Source of the DNA: Kineosphaera sp032229625 | Lineage (GTDB): Bacteria > Actinomycetota > Actinomycetes > Actinomycetales > Dermatophilaceae | Assembly (NCBI GenBank): GCA_032229625.1 | Contig: JAVTVZ010000240.1 | Coordinates: 1-23,001 of the forward strand | Length of the DNA stretch: 23,001 nucleotides | Direction of reading: 5' to 3' | Shown: positions 1 through 6,621 of the stretch, piece after piece | How positions within the stretch are numbered: position 1 is the stretch's first letter | How the letters are laid out: every line of letters starts with the position of its first letter | Notes under the pieces: generated by a model | The model's input: the letters and a program-made list of their open reading frames with translations, nothing else | Databases searched by the model: none | Told to the model about the DNA's origin: nothing | Position numbers and translations under genes: made by a program

Positions 1-54
1 TACGAGGCCGTCGTCCTGGACGAGGCCGGCAACGAGATCGAGCTCGTCGGCTGA
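1..54 (+). CDS. 3' end of an unidentified gene (partial)
   Basis: An open frame enters from the left edge and ends at TGA 52-54, giving the last 17 residues, YEAVVLDEAGNEIELVG. The acidic, beta-strand-like tail and codon use fit a real actinobacterial gene, but it is too short to assign to a family. The gene body lies outside the window. Confidence 0.5.
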   Translation, partial: YEAVVLDEAGNEIELVG

Positions 55-118
55 GCTGCGCGCACCTGCGAGCACTTCCTGACACGGCTGTCACTGCAAG
101 TGCTGAGGCCTTAGCGGG

Positions 119-340
119 TCACGACTTCTTGGCGTCGATGAGGGCGTCGAAGTAGAAAGCTTCGGCTGCTCCGCTTTCCTCGCCGGCGATCAGCGCCCGC
201 CGCAGGGCCGCCATGCGCGTTTCCTCGTCCTCCCGCCGCCGCGGGCTGTCGCGGACCACGTCGCCGGCGACGCGGGATGATTCGAGGCCCCGAGCCCGAC
301 TGGCGTCCCGGGGGAGGCCGTCGGGTGCTCGTGCGGTCAT
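119..340 (-). CDS. Orphan ParD-like antitoxin, degenerate N-terminus
   Basis: 73 residues. The second half reads like the C-terminus of ParD-type ribbon-helix-helix antitoxins: GDVVRD at about 29-34, then EDEETRMAALRRALIAGEES, then an aromatic/acidic tail ending FDALIDAKKS. In that family this half holds the DVVR helix and the toxin-wrapping tail. The first 25 or so residues do not resemble the usual RHH strand (roughly SVTLGDHF), so DNA binding is probably lost. The ATG overlaps the stop of the upstream hydrolase gene (ATGA, 337-340) and has no Shine-Dalgarno sequence of its own, so translation would be coupled. No ParE toxin follows in the remaining 118 bases on this strand. It is either a decayed antitoxin or an orphan that still neutralises a ParE encoded elsewhere. 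Confidence 0.55.
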   Translation of the reverse strand: MTARAPDGLPRDASRARGLESSRVAGDVVRDSPRRREDEETRMAALRRALIAGEESGAAEAFYFDALIDAKKS

Positions 341-906
341 GCCGAGGCGAGAAATGCCTGTACTCGCCCCATGAGGAGCTGCGACGCCTCCGGGTCGAAG
401 GCATCGAGTGAGGAGTCGGCGAAGAGGTGCTGCGTGCCCGGGTAGAGGAACAACTCGGCATCCTCCGTCGAGTCGGCAAGCGCTCGAGCGGCAGGCAGAT
501 CCTCCTCGAAGAATTCGTCGCCCTCCTTGCCGTGGATCTGGACCGGCACGCCCGCCGGCCACCCCGAGCCGAATTCGTCTGTCGGCAGGCACGAGTAGAT
601 GAGCAGAGCGCCTCTGGCGTCCGGCCGGGTCTGGGCCAGGCGCTGGGCGATGGTGACACCGAACGAGAATCCCGCGTAGACGAGGCCGGTGCCGAGCCCC
701 TCGGCATACGCCATCCCTCGCTCGCTGAGCGCGTCGAAGCCCGTGGCCCGGGCGAACTCGAAGCCCTCCTGGATGCTGCCGAAGGTGTGGCCGTCGAACA
801 GGTCGGGGGCATGCACGGTGTGGCCCGCCTCCCGAAGGCTGTCGGCGAAGCTCTTCACACCGGCGGTCAGTCCCTGGATGTGATGGAAGATCACGACATC
901 AGCCAT
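337..906 (-). CDS. Dienelactone hydrolase family alpha/beta hydrolase
   Basis: 189 residues, slightly shorter than classical dienelactone hydrolases (about 230). The nucleophile elbow is GFSFG, so the nucleophile is Ser81 rather than the Cys of classical family members. Asp130 (GKEGDEF) and His160 (PGTQHLF) complete a credible triad, and the N-terminal VVIFHHIQGLT is the usual strand and oxyanion region. It should be a soluble cytoplasmic hydrolase of an ester or lactone whose substrate cannot be read from sequence. The ATG at 906 is preceded by GAGAGG five bases away. It is divergent from the ArsR-like gene at 965, and the 16-bp palindrome between them suggests control by that regulator. Its stop overlaps the start of the ParD-like gene. 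Confidence 0.85.
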   Translation of the reverse strand: MADVVIFHHIQGLTAGVKSFADSLREAGHTVHAPDLFDGHTFGSIQEGFEFARATGFDALSERGMAYAEGLGTGLVYAGFSFGVTIAQRLAQTRPDARGALLIYSCLPTDEFGSGWPAGVPVQIHGKEGDEFFEEDLPAARALADSTEDAELFLYPGTQHLFADSSLDAFDPEASQLLMGRVQAFLASA

Positions 907-935
907 GTCGGCCTCTCAATGATCGGGAAAAGTGG

Positions 936-951
936 AACGTTCGGGAACGTT
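936..951. promoter_or_regulatory. Probable operator of the ArsR-like regulator
   Basis: A perfect inverted repeat AACGTTC-GG-GAACGTT lies in the 58-bp gap between the divergent hydrolase (start 906) and regulator (start 965). It ends at the first base of a -10-like TAGCCT (951-956) for the regulator. The perfect symmetry, length and position fit a dimeric winged-helix repressor controlling both genes. The assignment to this regulator is inferred from position. Confidence 0.65.
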
Positions 952-964
952 AGCCTGACTGTCC

Positions 965-1555
965 ATGGAGGACAACCCCCCGGACTACGAGCTGCCCGAT
1001 CGCCTGGCTCTGACCACTCCGGGCCAGGTGGGGGCCATCGGACATCCGCTGCGCACCTCGATCCTCCAGCTGCTGCACGAGCGCGCCGCGACCGTCACGG
1101 AGCTCGCCGGGGCGATCGGCCGACCGAAGAGCACCGTGGCGCACCACGTCGACGTCCTGACGCGCCACGGTCTGCTGCGGGTGGTCCGCACCCGCAAGGT
1201 GCGCGCGATCGAGGAGCGCTTCTACGGCCGCACCGCCCGGATGTTCTACGTCGCATCGGGGCAGACGGATGCCGGGCAGGCGGCGGGCGACTTCAACGAC
1301 CTGGAGGTCGCGGGACGCGAGGCGGCGGGGGCAGTCGAGCAAGGCAGGCTCTGGGGATTCATCAGACACGCTCGTCTCTCGGAGAAGGCGGCGTCGGAGT
1401 TCTGGCAGAGGATGGCGGCCCTCGTCGACGAGTTCGACCGACTGCCGAGGTCGGGCGAGACCACGTACGGATTCGCCGTCGGCATCTATCCCACGGACCA
1501 CCCGACGCTCCCGCCCACGCCGAAGGCTCATCGGAAAGAGTCGATGAAAGAGTAA
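965..1555 (+). CDS. ArsR-like winged-helix transcriptional regulator
   Basis: 196 residues. Residues about 22-85 form a winged helix: GHPLRTSILQLLHE (helix 1), TVTELAGAIGRPKSTVAHHVDVL (helix-turn-helix) and LLRVVRTRKVRAIEERFYGRT (wing). The remaining 110 residues are an alpha-helical effector or dimerisation domain resembling that of HTH_20-type regulators, longer than a minimal metal-sensing ArsR (about 110 aa), and no metal-binding cysteine cluster is seen. The start has no Shine-Dalgarno sequence but lies 8 bases after TAGCCT, so the mRNA may be leaderless. It is divergent from the hydrolase gene and followed after 4 bases by the Nudix gene, so it probably controls both directions. Confidence 0.85.
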   Translation: MEDNPPDYELPDRLALTTPGQVGAIGHPLRTSILQLLHERAATVTELAGAIGRPKSTVAHHVDVLTRHGLLRVVRTRKVRAIEERFYGRTARMFYVASGQTDAGQAAGDFNDLEVAGREAAGAVEQGRLWGFIRHARLSEKAASEFWQRMAALVDEFDRLPRSGETTYGFAVGIYPTDHPTLPPTPKAHRKESMKE

Positions 1556-1559
1556 TCGA

Positions 1560-2021
1560 ATGACGTCTGCGCAGTTCGCGCTGATCCCTGCCTCGTACGT
1601 CTACCTCTTTCAGGACGGGAAAGTTCTCCTGCAGCAGCGGCGCAATACCGGCTACATGGACGGCCTCTGGACGGCTGGAGCTGCAGGCCATGTCGAGCCA
1701 GGTGAGACGGCCCGTCAATGCGCGGTGCGAGAGGCGTTCGAGGAGCTCGGTGTTCACATCGAGGGGGCCGACCTGCATCTGGCGACGGTCATGCAGCGGA
1801 CCGACGGCAGCGATACGCCGCGTGAGCAGCGGGTGGACTGGTTCTGGACCGCGCAGACCTGGCGTGGGGATCCGCGCATCGTCGAGCCACACAAGGCCGG
1901 GGAGCTGCGGTGGTTCCCCCTGGCCGACCTGCCCCTCGACGTCCCAGGCTACGAGCGGGTGGTGCTCGACGGACTGCGTCACCACGACCTCGCCATTGAC
2001 ACCGCGTACGGCTACGCCTGA
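1560..2021 (+). CDS. Nudix hydrolase
   Basis: 153 residues, normal length for a single Nudix domain. The complete Nudix box GX5EX7REUXEEXGU is visible as GHVEPGET...REAFEELGV at about residues 43-65, supplying the metal-binding glutamates. The family cleaves nucleoside diphosphates linked to another moiety, and the substrate here is unknown. The AGHVEPGE form and the following DWFWTAQTWRGDPRIVEPHK segment resemble the 8-oxo-dGTP/NTP-pyrophosphohydrolase-like group, but that subgrouping is weak. GAAAGAG lies just before the ATG. It follows the ArsR-like gene by 4 bases and is probably co-transcribed with it, ending at the hairpin at 2031-2051. Confidence 0.9.
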   Translation: MTSAQFALIPASYVYLFQDGKVLLQQRRNTGYMDGLWTAGAAGHVEPGETARQCAVREAFEELGVHIEGADLHLATVMQRTDGSDTPREQRVDWFWTAQTWRGDPRIVEPHKAGELRWFPLADLPLDVPGYERVVLDGLRHHDLAIDTAYGYA

Positions 2022-2030
2022 GGGTGCGGT

Positions 2031-2051
2031 GCCCCGCGCTCGGCGCGGGGC
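2031..2051. terminator. Bidirectional hairpin terminator
   Basis: Perfect 9-bp arms GCCCCGCGC and GCGCGGGGC are separated by the loop TCG, placed exactly between the convergent Nudix (ends 2021) and SDR (ends 2058) genes. There is no T-tract, as is common for strong GC hairpins in actinobacteria. It could serve both strands. Confidence 0.75.
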
Positions 2052-2057
2052 GTCAGC

Positions 2058-2822
2058 TCAGGGTCGGCTGGCCTGCGCGAACTTCGCGGCCTTCTCCGGG
2101 TCGGTGAGGGTGCGGTTGCGCGCGGCGTCGTCCTTGGTGGCCTGGTCACCTCCGACGACGTGGTCCTCCCCGGCAAAGAGCGCGTCGAGGCCCTGCTGTG
2201 CGACGACGACGGGGTCGTTCTTCCAGTCGTTGGAGCCGAACTTCGTGTTTCCCATCCCCGCGGTGTGGTGGAAGTCGGTGGCGGTCGCCCCGGGCAGGAG
2301 CGCGGTGACGCTCACGTCGTGCTCCTTCATCTCCTCGCGCAGGCCCTGGGCGAAGCTCAGCATGAAGCTGCGCGTCGGCCCGTAGATCGACTCGTACGGG
2401 GTGGGGGTCAGCGCCGAGCAGGACGTCGTGATGAGGATGCGGCCGGCGCGACGAGCGGCCATCTGCTTCACGACGCGCTTGGCGAGGCGGACCTGGCCGG
2501 TGACGTTGAGGGCGAGCATCTGCAGCTCGTCCTCGAGATCGGTGTCGAGGAAGGCGCCGCCGAGGCTGCGGCCCGCATTGAGACACGCCACGTCCAGGGG
2601 GCGGCCCTGCTCCTCGAGGCGGGCCCACAGCTGATCGATCCCCTCGGCGGTGGCCAGGTCGGCCTGCACGGGGATGACGTCGACGCCGGTGATCCGGCTC
2701 CCCAGGTCATCGATGCGGGCGCTGGCGCCGACGCCGACGATGTCGTAGCCGCGCTTGGCGAGCTGGTCGGCGAGCTGGAATCCGATGCCGGAGGACGCCC
2801 CGGTGACGAGAGCAAGAGTCAT
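2058..2822 (-). CDS. SDR family NAD(P)-dependent oxidoreductase, variant active site
   Basis: 254 residues, typical classical short-chain dehydrogenase length. The nucleotide-binding TGASSGIG is at 7-14, the NAG motif at 82-84 and the structural LNVTG Asn at 106. The catalytic Ser134 and Tyr147 are present with the usual 13-residue spacing. The canonical YxxxK lysine is replaced by arginine (YGPTR, Arg151), which is uncommon and may change activity or specificity. The C-terminal tail (DPEKAAKFAQ) matches the group of SDRs annotated only by family. The gene is convergent with the Nudix gene. The ATG lies 6 bases after TAGCCT on the minus strand (2834-2829), so it may be leaderless. The substrate is unknown. 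Confidence 0.88.
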   Translation of the reverse strand: MTLALVTGASSGIGFQLADQLAKRGYDIVGVGASARIDDLGSRITGVDVIPVQADLATAEGIDQLWARLEEQGRPLDVACLNAGRSLGGAFLDTDLEDELQMLALNVTGQVRLAKRVVKQMAARRAGRILITTSCSALTPTPYESIYGPTRSFMLSFAQGLREEMKEHDVSVTALLPGATATDFHHTAGMGNTKFGSNDWKNDPVVVAQQGLDALFAGEDHVVGGDQATKDDAARNRTLTDPEKAAKFAQASRP

Positions 2823-3137
2823 CGTCGGAGGCTACTAGCGGGGCACGCGGGCCGGGGATGGTGCTGGCGCAGGCCTGCGCGTGATCGATGACCAAGGCAC
2901 CGGGGAGCGTGACAGCCGCGACCGATACGTCTTCCGCCGACTCGACGACTCGGGGCTGAAGGCGCTCGTCTGCCCTGGGCGCTGTCGTGTGGGCGTGGCA
3001 CAGGTGAGCCGAAAGGTGGGCTCGCAGACCGTTCCTTCGGCCGGTCCAGGTCGGGCCTGCGGGCTGATGAGTGAGCGGAAGATGCGGGTCACTGTGGTGG
3101 AAGCACCTATTCGACTCACCACGAAGGACTTGTTCCG
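2823..3137. other. 315-base intergenic region without a supported gene
   Basis: It lies between the divergent SDR and the DUF6326 gene. The left end carries the SDR -10-like TAGCCT. Near the right end, GTGGTG (3094-3099) and CACCAC (3117-3122) form a spaced inverted repeat, followed by the Shine-Dalgarno AAGGA (3124-3128) of the DUF6326 gene. The middle has open frames on both strands, but none has a recognisable domain or a convincing start signal. Confidence 0.5.
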
Positions 3138-3593
3138 ATGACCATGCAGACAGCAATTGCCCCGATGACACGTGCGGACCAGCAGGTCCCCCTCCAGATG
3201 AAGCTCGCCGCAGCGTGGGCCAGCTTCATGTGCTTCTACATCTATGTCGACGTCCTCGGCCTTTACAAGCCGGGTGCCGTCGCGGACATCCTCGACGGCC
3301 AGGTCTACACGTTTGCCATCACCCAGATGTTCTTCGTCATCGCGCTGGCCGCCTCGGCGATCCCGACCATGATGATCGTGCTCTCGACGATTCTGCCCGC
3401 GCGTGCCAACCGCATGACGAACCTCGTCGTCGCCGCCCTGCTCATCCCGTGGATGGGGTTCAACCTGGCCGGCGGGGAGTGGATCTTCTACTACGGTCTC
3501 GGATTCGCGCTCGAGCTGATCATCCTCGTGTGGATCCTGCGCTCGGCCTGGACCTGGTCGAGCACGCCGGTGGTCCCTACATTGAAGGGGTGA
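3138..3593 (+). CDS. DUF6326 family membrane protein
   Basis: 151 residues with four hydrophobic segments at about 27-45, 60-82, 95-112 and 115-137. The first helix carries the family-like pattern KLAAAWASFMCFYIYVDVL, followed by a short loop GLYKPGAV. The family has no known function. The ATG has AAGGA nine bases upstream. The stop overlaps a GTG that opens the histidine kinase frame (GTGA, 3590-3593), so it heads a three-gene unit with the two-component system. This placement suggests a membrane accessory, sensor partner or target of the system, which is an inference from context only. Confidence 0.8.
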   Translation: MTMQTAIAPMTRADQQVPLQMKLAAAWASFMCFYIYVDVLGLYKPGAVADILDGQVYTFAITQMFFVIALAASAIPTMMIVLSTILPARANRMTNLVVAALLIPWMGFNLAGGEWIFYYGLGFALELIILVWILRSAWTWSSTPVVPTLKG

Positions 3594-4729
3594 GAGCCCT
3601 CGGGCGCGCCATGTGGCGCGAGCCGCGGCCCGTCGACCCCCCACACGTGGCCCGCGCCGACTGGCTCCTCGTCGGCGGGTTCGAGGGGGTCGCACTGATC
3701 GAGGGCATCGCTCGCCCCGATCTGGTAGGGCGGCCCTACGTCGTCCTACTCGCCATGGCTGTGATGCCCGTCCTCCTCTGGCGCCGGAGCCACCCGCTCG
3801 CCGCGTGCCTCCTCGGCTTCGGTGTCGCGGGGCTGCTCTCGGCGGTCCAGTTGGCTACCGACACTGCGGATCTCGGCCCTTCCTCGATGATGGTCGTGCT
3901 GCTCCTCCTCTACTCCTTGGTCCGCTGGGGGTCAGGGCGCGAGATCGCCGTGGGCCTGCCATGTGTCGCCGCCGTCGCAGCTCTGGGCATGTATGCCGCG
4001 GCGGCCGGCCTGGAGGACATCATCGGCGGCACCCTCTTCCTGCTCCTCTTCGTCTGCCTCGCAGCGGTTTTCCGCTCCCGCGCCGACCTCTGGCAGCGCC
4101 GACAGCGCGACGTCCGCAACGAGGAACGGCTCGCGCTCGCCCGCGATCTGCACGACACCGTCGCCCATCACGTCTCCGCCATTGCCGTGCAGGCTCAGGC
4201 CGGCGGCGTGGTCGTCCGTACCCAGCCCGCGCAGGCGGCCCAGGTGCTCGCGACGATCGAGGCCGAGGCGACCCGCACCCTGGAGGAGATGCGGTCCATG
4301 GTGCGCGTGCTTCGGGAAGATGGCTGGGACACCTACTCCCCGCAGCCCGGGGTCGCCGATCTCCACTCCTTGGCGCGGCCGGACGCGACGCCCCGCGTCG
4401 AGGTGTCACTCGTCGGAGCGGTCACGGGGTTGCGCGGACCCGTGGATGCCGCCGTGTATCGGATCGCGCAGGAGGCACTCACCAATGCCCTCCGCCATGC
4501 CCGCGGTGCCACCCGCATCGGGATCGACCTCTGCCGCATGGAAGAGGACGTCAGGCTGCGCGTCACCGACGACGGTCTCACGCCTGCTGGGTCGGGTGCG
4601 TCGCCCGGATTCGGAGTGACCGGGATGGCCGAGCGCGCCCACCTCCTGGGCGGATCGCTCTCCGCCGGCCCGGCGCCCCACGGTGGCTGGGTCGTGGAGG
4701 CCGTTCTCCCCGTGCAGGTTCCGCGATGA
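3590..4729 (+). CDS. DesK-type sensor histidine kinase
   Basis: About 379 residues from GTG 3590. The N-terminal half holds several membrane helices, including VVLLAMAVMPVLLW, LAACLLGFGVAGLLSAV and GTLFLLLFVCLAAVF. It is followed by a linker and the HisKA_3 box ARDLHDTVAHHVSAIAVQAQ with the phospho-acceptor His near residue 188. The N box QEALTNALRHA and the glycine box GFGVTGMAERAHLLGG belong to the HATPase domain. The start is uncertain: GTG 3590 overlaps the upstream stop and gives the RALGRAMWREPRP leader typical of related actinobacterial kinases, while ATG 3611 would be seven codons shorter. The stop overlaps the regulator's start (ATGA). The protein should autophosphorylate in response to an unknown membrane signal and phosphorylate the adjacent regulator. 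Confidence 0.92.
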   Translation: MRALGRAMWREPRPVDPPHVARADWLLVGGFEGVALIEGIARPDLVGRPYVVLLAMAVMPVLLWRRSHPLAACLLGFGVAGLLSAVQLATDTADLGPSSMMVVLLLLYSLVRWGSGREIAVGLPCVAAVAALGMYAAAAGLEDIIGGTLFLLLFVCLAAVFRSRADLWQRRQRDVRNEERLALARDLHDTVAHHVSAIAVQAQAGGVVVRTQPAQAAQVLATIEAEATRTLEEMRSMVRVLREDGWDTYSPQPGVADLHSLARPDATPRVEVSLVGAVTGLRGPVDAAVYRIAQEALTNALRHARGATRIGIDLCRMEEDVRLRVTDDGLTPAGSGASPGFGVTGMAERAHLLGGSLSAGPAPHGGWVVEAVLPVQVPR

Positions 4730-5373
4730 GCATCCGTGTCGTGGTCGCCGACGATCAGGACCTGGTGCGGATCGGGCTCGTGATGATCCTCGGGGCCCAA
4801 CCCGACATCGACGTCGTGGGGGAGGCCGCGGACGGCCTCGAGGCTCTGGAGGTGTCCAGACGGCTGCGTCCGGACGTGCTCCTCGTCGACATCCGCATGC
4901 CCGGGCTCGACGGCGTCGAGGTCACCCGGCGGCTCGCGGGTCCGGACGTCGCCGATCCGTTGGCGGTCGTCGTGATCACCACCTTCGACCTGGACGAATA
5001 CGTCCTCGGCGCCCTGCGCGCCGGGGCTCGCGGCTTCCTGCTCAAGGACGCGGGACCCGAGCTCCTCGTCCAGGCCGTGCACGCCGCCGCGAACGGCGAC
5101 GCGCTGATCGCCCCCAACGTGACGCGCCGGCTGCTTGCCACTCTGGTCGACTCCGCACCCCAGGAGCTGACCCAGCCCGTCGACCCCCTCACCGGGCGCG
5201 AGGAGGAAGTGCTGGCGCTGCTCGCCCGCGGCCGCACCAATACCGAGATCGCCGCAGAGCTGTTCATCAGCCTGAGCACGGTCAAGACCCACATCGCCTC
5301 ACTGATGGCCAAACTCGGTGTCCGCAATCGGGTCGAGGTCGCCATATGGGCCTACCGCTCCAAGCGCGTCTGA
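4726..5373 (+). CDS. NarL/LuxR-type response regulator
   Basis: 215 residues. The receiver domain (about 1-120) has the acidic pair Asp9/Asp10, phospho-acceptor Asp55 (LLVDIRMPG), the conserved Thr in VVITTFD and Lys in FLLKDAG. A LuxR-type helix-turn-helix (about 150-210) begins LTGREEEVLALLARG and contains TNTEIAAELFISLSTVKTH, the usual DNA-reading helix. The ATG overlaps the kinase stop, so the pair is translationally coupled and cognate. Target genes are not evident, and the co-transcribed DUF6326 gene is a plausible autoregulated target. Confidence 0.95.
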   Translation: MSIRVVVADDQDLVRIGLVMILGAQPDIDVVGEAADGLEALEVSRRLRPDVLLVDIRMPGLDGVEVTRRLAGPDVADPLAVVVITTFDLDEYVLGALRAGARGFLLKDAGPELLVQAVHAAANGDALIAPNVTRRLLATLVDSAPQELTQPVDPLTGREEEVLALLARGRTNTEIAAELFISLSTVKTHIASLMAKLGVRNRVEVAIWAYRSKRV

Positions 5374-5446
5374 CGGGGGGCCTCAACCGCCGCACTGAAG
5401 ATTGAGGGAACGTACCGCTGCCGGCGCGTGGCCGGTCGGCGGGCCG

Positions 5447-6010
5447 TCAGCCCAGGGCTGCGTGAATGGCGTCGAAGCCCTCCTCCAGCTCGGAGCGATG
5501 ACCCTCGACGAGCTCACGCGGGTTGCTCAGGTGTCCCGAGGCGTCGCGGTCGTCGTTCGTGGCCTTGATGGCGACGCGGACGGGGAGCAGGTTGGCCTTG
5601 ACAACCCCGAAGACCGTCGCGAGCTGATCGGCCGCGTAACCGCCGCCGTGGAAGCCGTAGCTCACGAGGAGGATCGGCTTGTCTTTCCACTCGGCATAGA
5701 GCGTGTCGATCGCGTTCTTCAGCGGAGCGGGATAGCCGCCGTTGTACTGCGGCGTCACGACGACTACCGCGTCGAGCCCGTCGATGACGCGCTTCCACTC
5801 GCGGGTGTGCTCGTGGGCGTAGTCGCCCTTGGCCGGCATCTGCGGTTCGTCCAGCCAGGGCAGATGCACCTCGGCGAGGTCGACGATCTTGATGTCGGAA
5901 TCGGAGCGCTGACGGGCGAGTTCGGCGATCTCGTCGGCCAGCTGGCGCCCGATCCGCACGGGTCGGGTCGAGCCGACGAGGATGCCGATCACGGGGGTGT
6001 CAGTGGTCAT
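5447..6010 (-). CDS. NADPH-dependent FMN reductase (flavodoxin-like)
   Basis: 187 residues, the usual size. The FMN phosphate loop GSTRPVRIG is at about 13-21, the second flavin segment PQYNGGYPAPLKNAID at about 87-102, and SYGFHGGG at about 117-124. The family transfers hydride from NAD(P)H to bound FMN and reduces quinones, azo compounds or chromate. The specific substrate is not readable. Its ATG overlaps the stop of the MarR gene (ATGA, 6007-6010), with AAAGGA upstream, so the two form an operon. The context suggests a redox-stress or quinone-responsive pair. Confidence 0.92.
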   Translation of the reverse strand: MTTDTPVIGILVGSTRPVRIGRQLADEIAELARQRSDSDIKIVDLAEVHLPWLDEPQMPAKGDYAHEHTREWKRVIDGLDAVVVVTPQYNGGYPAPLKNAIDTLYAEWKDKPILLVSYGFHGGGYAADQLATVFGVVKANLLPVRVAIKATNDDRDASGHLSNPRELVEGHRSELEEGFDAIHAALG

Positions 6011-6510
6011 CGGGTGGGTCCTTTCGAAACGGGTGCAGCATCACGGCCTTGCTGGAGAAGTGTGCTCGTGGCGGTGTCCAGGGCTGCGAGGGAGTCGGCA
6101 TCGAGCGGGGCGAAGAAGTCCTCGACGACGGCGCGGTTGGTGCGGGCGCTGGCGGTTCTCAGGCGGCGCCCGGTGGGGGTGAGCCCGATACGAACGGCGC
6201 GGTGGTCGGCGGGGTCGGCCTCGCGACAGACCAGATCCCGAGCGACGAGGCGATCGACGAGTCGGGTCAGTGCGGTGCGGCTGAGGATCACCCGCTCGCT
6301 GAGCTCCCCATGTCGGATCGGTTGGCGCGCATCGAGATTGATGAGGACGTCGAACTCCGAGACCGACAGGTCGTGCTGATCGCGGAAGGCCTCGGCGAGC
6401 TCGGCGATGAGCGCCGCATGCACCTCCAGCATCGACCGCCAGACCCGCACCCGCCCACTCGAATCCCGCTCTTGCGGCCCGCGGGCAGACCGACCGGAGA
6501 TCGTGGTCAT
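6007..6510 (-). CDS. MarR family transcriptional regulator
   Basis: 167 residues. The winged helix runs from about 50 to 120: LSVSEFDVLINLDARQP, then IRHGELSERVILSRTALTRL (recognition helix), then the wing VCREADPADHRAVRIGLTPTGRR, which is the classical MarR D-x-R-A signature. The flanking helices form the dimer interface. AGGAGGG precedes the ATG. It is the first gene of an operon with the FMN reductase and is divergent from the phosphotransferase gene at 6622. An inverted repeat at 6554-6565 next to a -10-like TAGGAT is a candidate autoregulatory operator. MarR proteins normally release DNA on binding phenolics, quinones or oxidants, and the ligand here is unknown. Confidence 0.93.
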   Translation of the reverse strand: MTTISGRSARGPQERDSSGRVRVWRSMLEVHAALIAELAEAFRDQHDLSVSEFDVLINLDARQPIRHGELSERVILSRTALTRLVDRLVARDLVCREADPADHRAVRIGLTPTGRRLRTASARTNRAVVEDFFAPLDADSLAALDTATSTLLQQGRDAAPVSKGPTR

Positions 6511-6553
6511 GACCCTCCTGTCCTGGCGTCCCGGCGAGACCCATGCATCCTAT

Positions 6554-6565
6554 GTGCAGGTGCAC
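6554..6565. promoter_or_regulatory. Candidate MarR operator
   Basis: The perfect inverted repeat GTGCA-GG-TGCAC lies just upstream of TAGGAT (minus strand, 6552-6547), a possible -10 for the marR operon. Position within the divergent marR/phosphotransferase gap suggests autoregulation. It is short, so chance occurrence is possible. Confidence 0.4.
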
Positions 6566-6621
6566 GCTTCGCGTTGCTGGTGAAGCCCGTTGGCGCGAGG
6601 GCCGCGTGCCACCCTGTCGTG

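Noticed and set aside
119..592. Longer 157-codon version of the ParD-like frame
   Set aside because: The part upstream of 340 is antisense-free shadow of the hydrolase gene in another frame and has no antitoxin similarity.
2881..3141. 86-codon plus-strand frame before the DUF6326 gene
   Set aside because: No domain, no ribosome-binding site, and it runs into the regulatory region of the next gene.
5342..5349. CCATATGG inside the response regulator gene as a third palindrome-core site
   Set aside because: Only the 8-bp centre matches. The flanking GTT/AAC arms are missing, and it is within coding sequence.
5381..5407. CCTCAA and TTGAGG as a terminator between the response regulator and FMN reductase genes
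   Set aside because: The 6-bp arms with a 15-base loop are weak and no T-tract follows.
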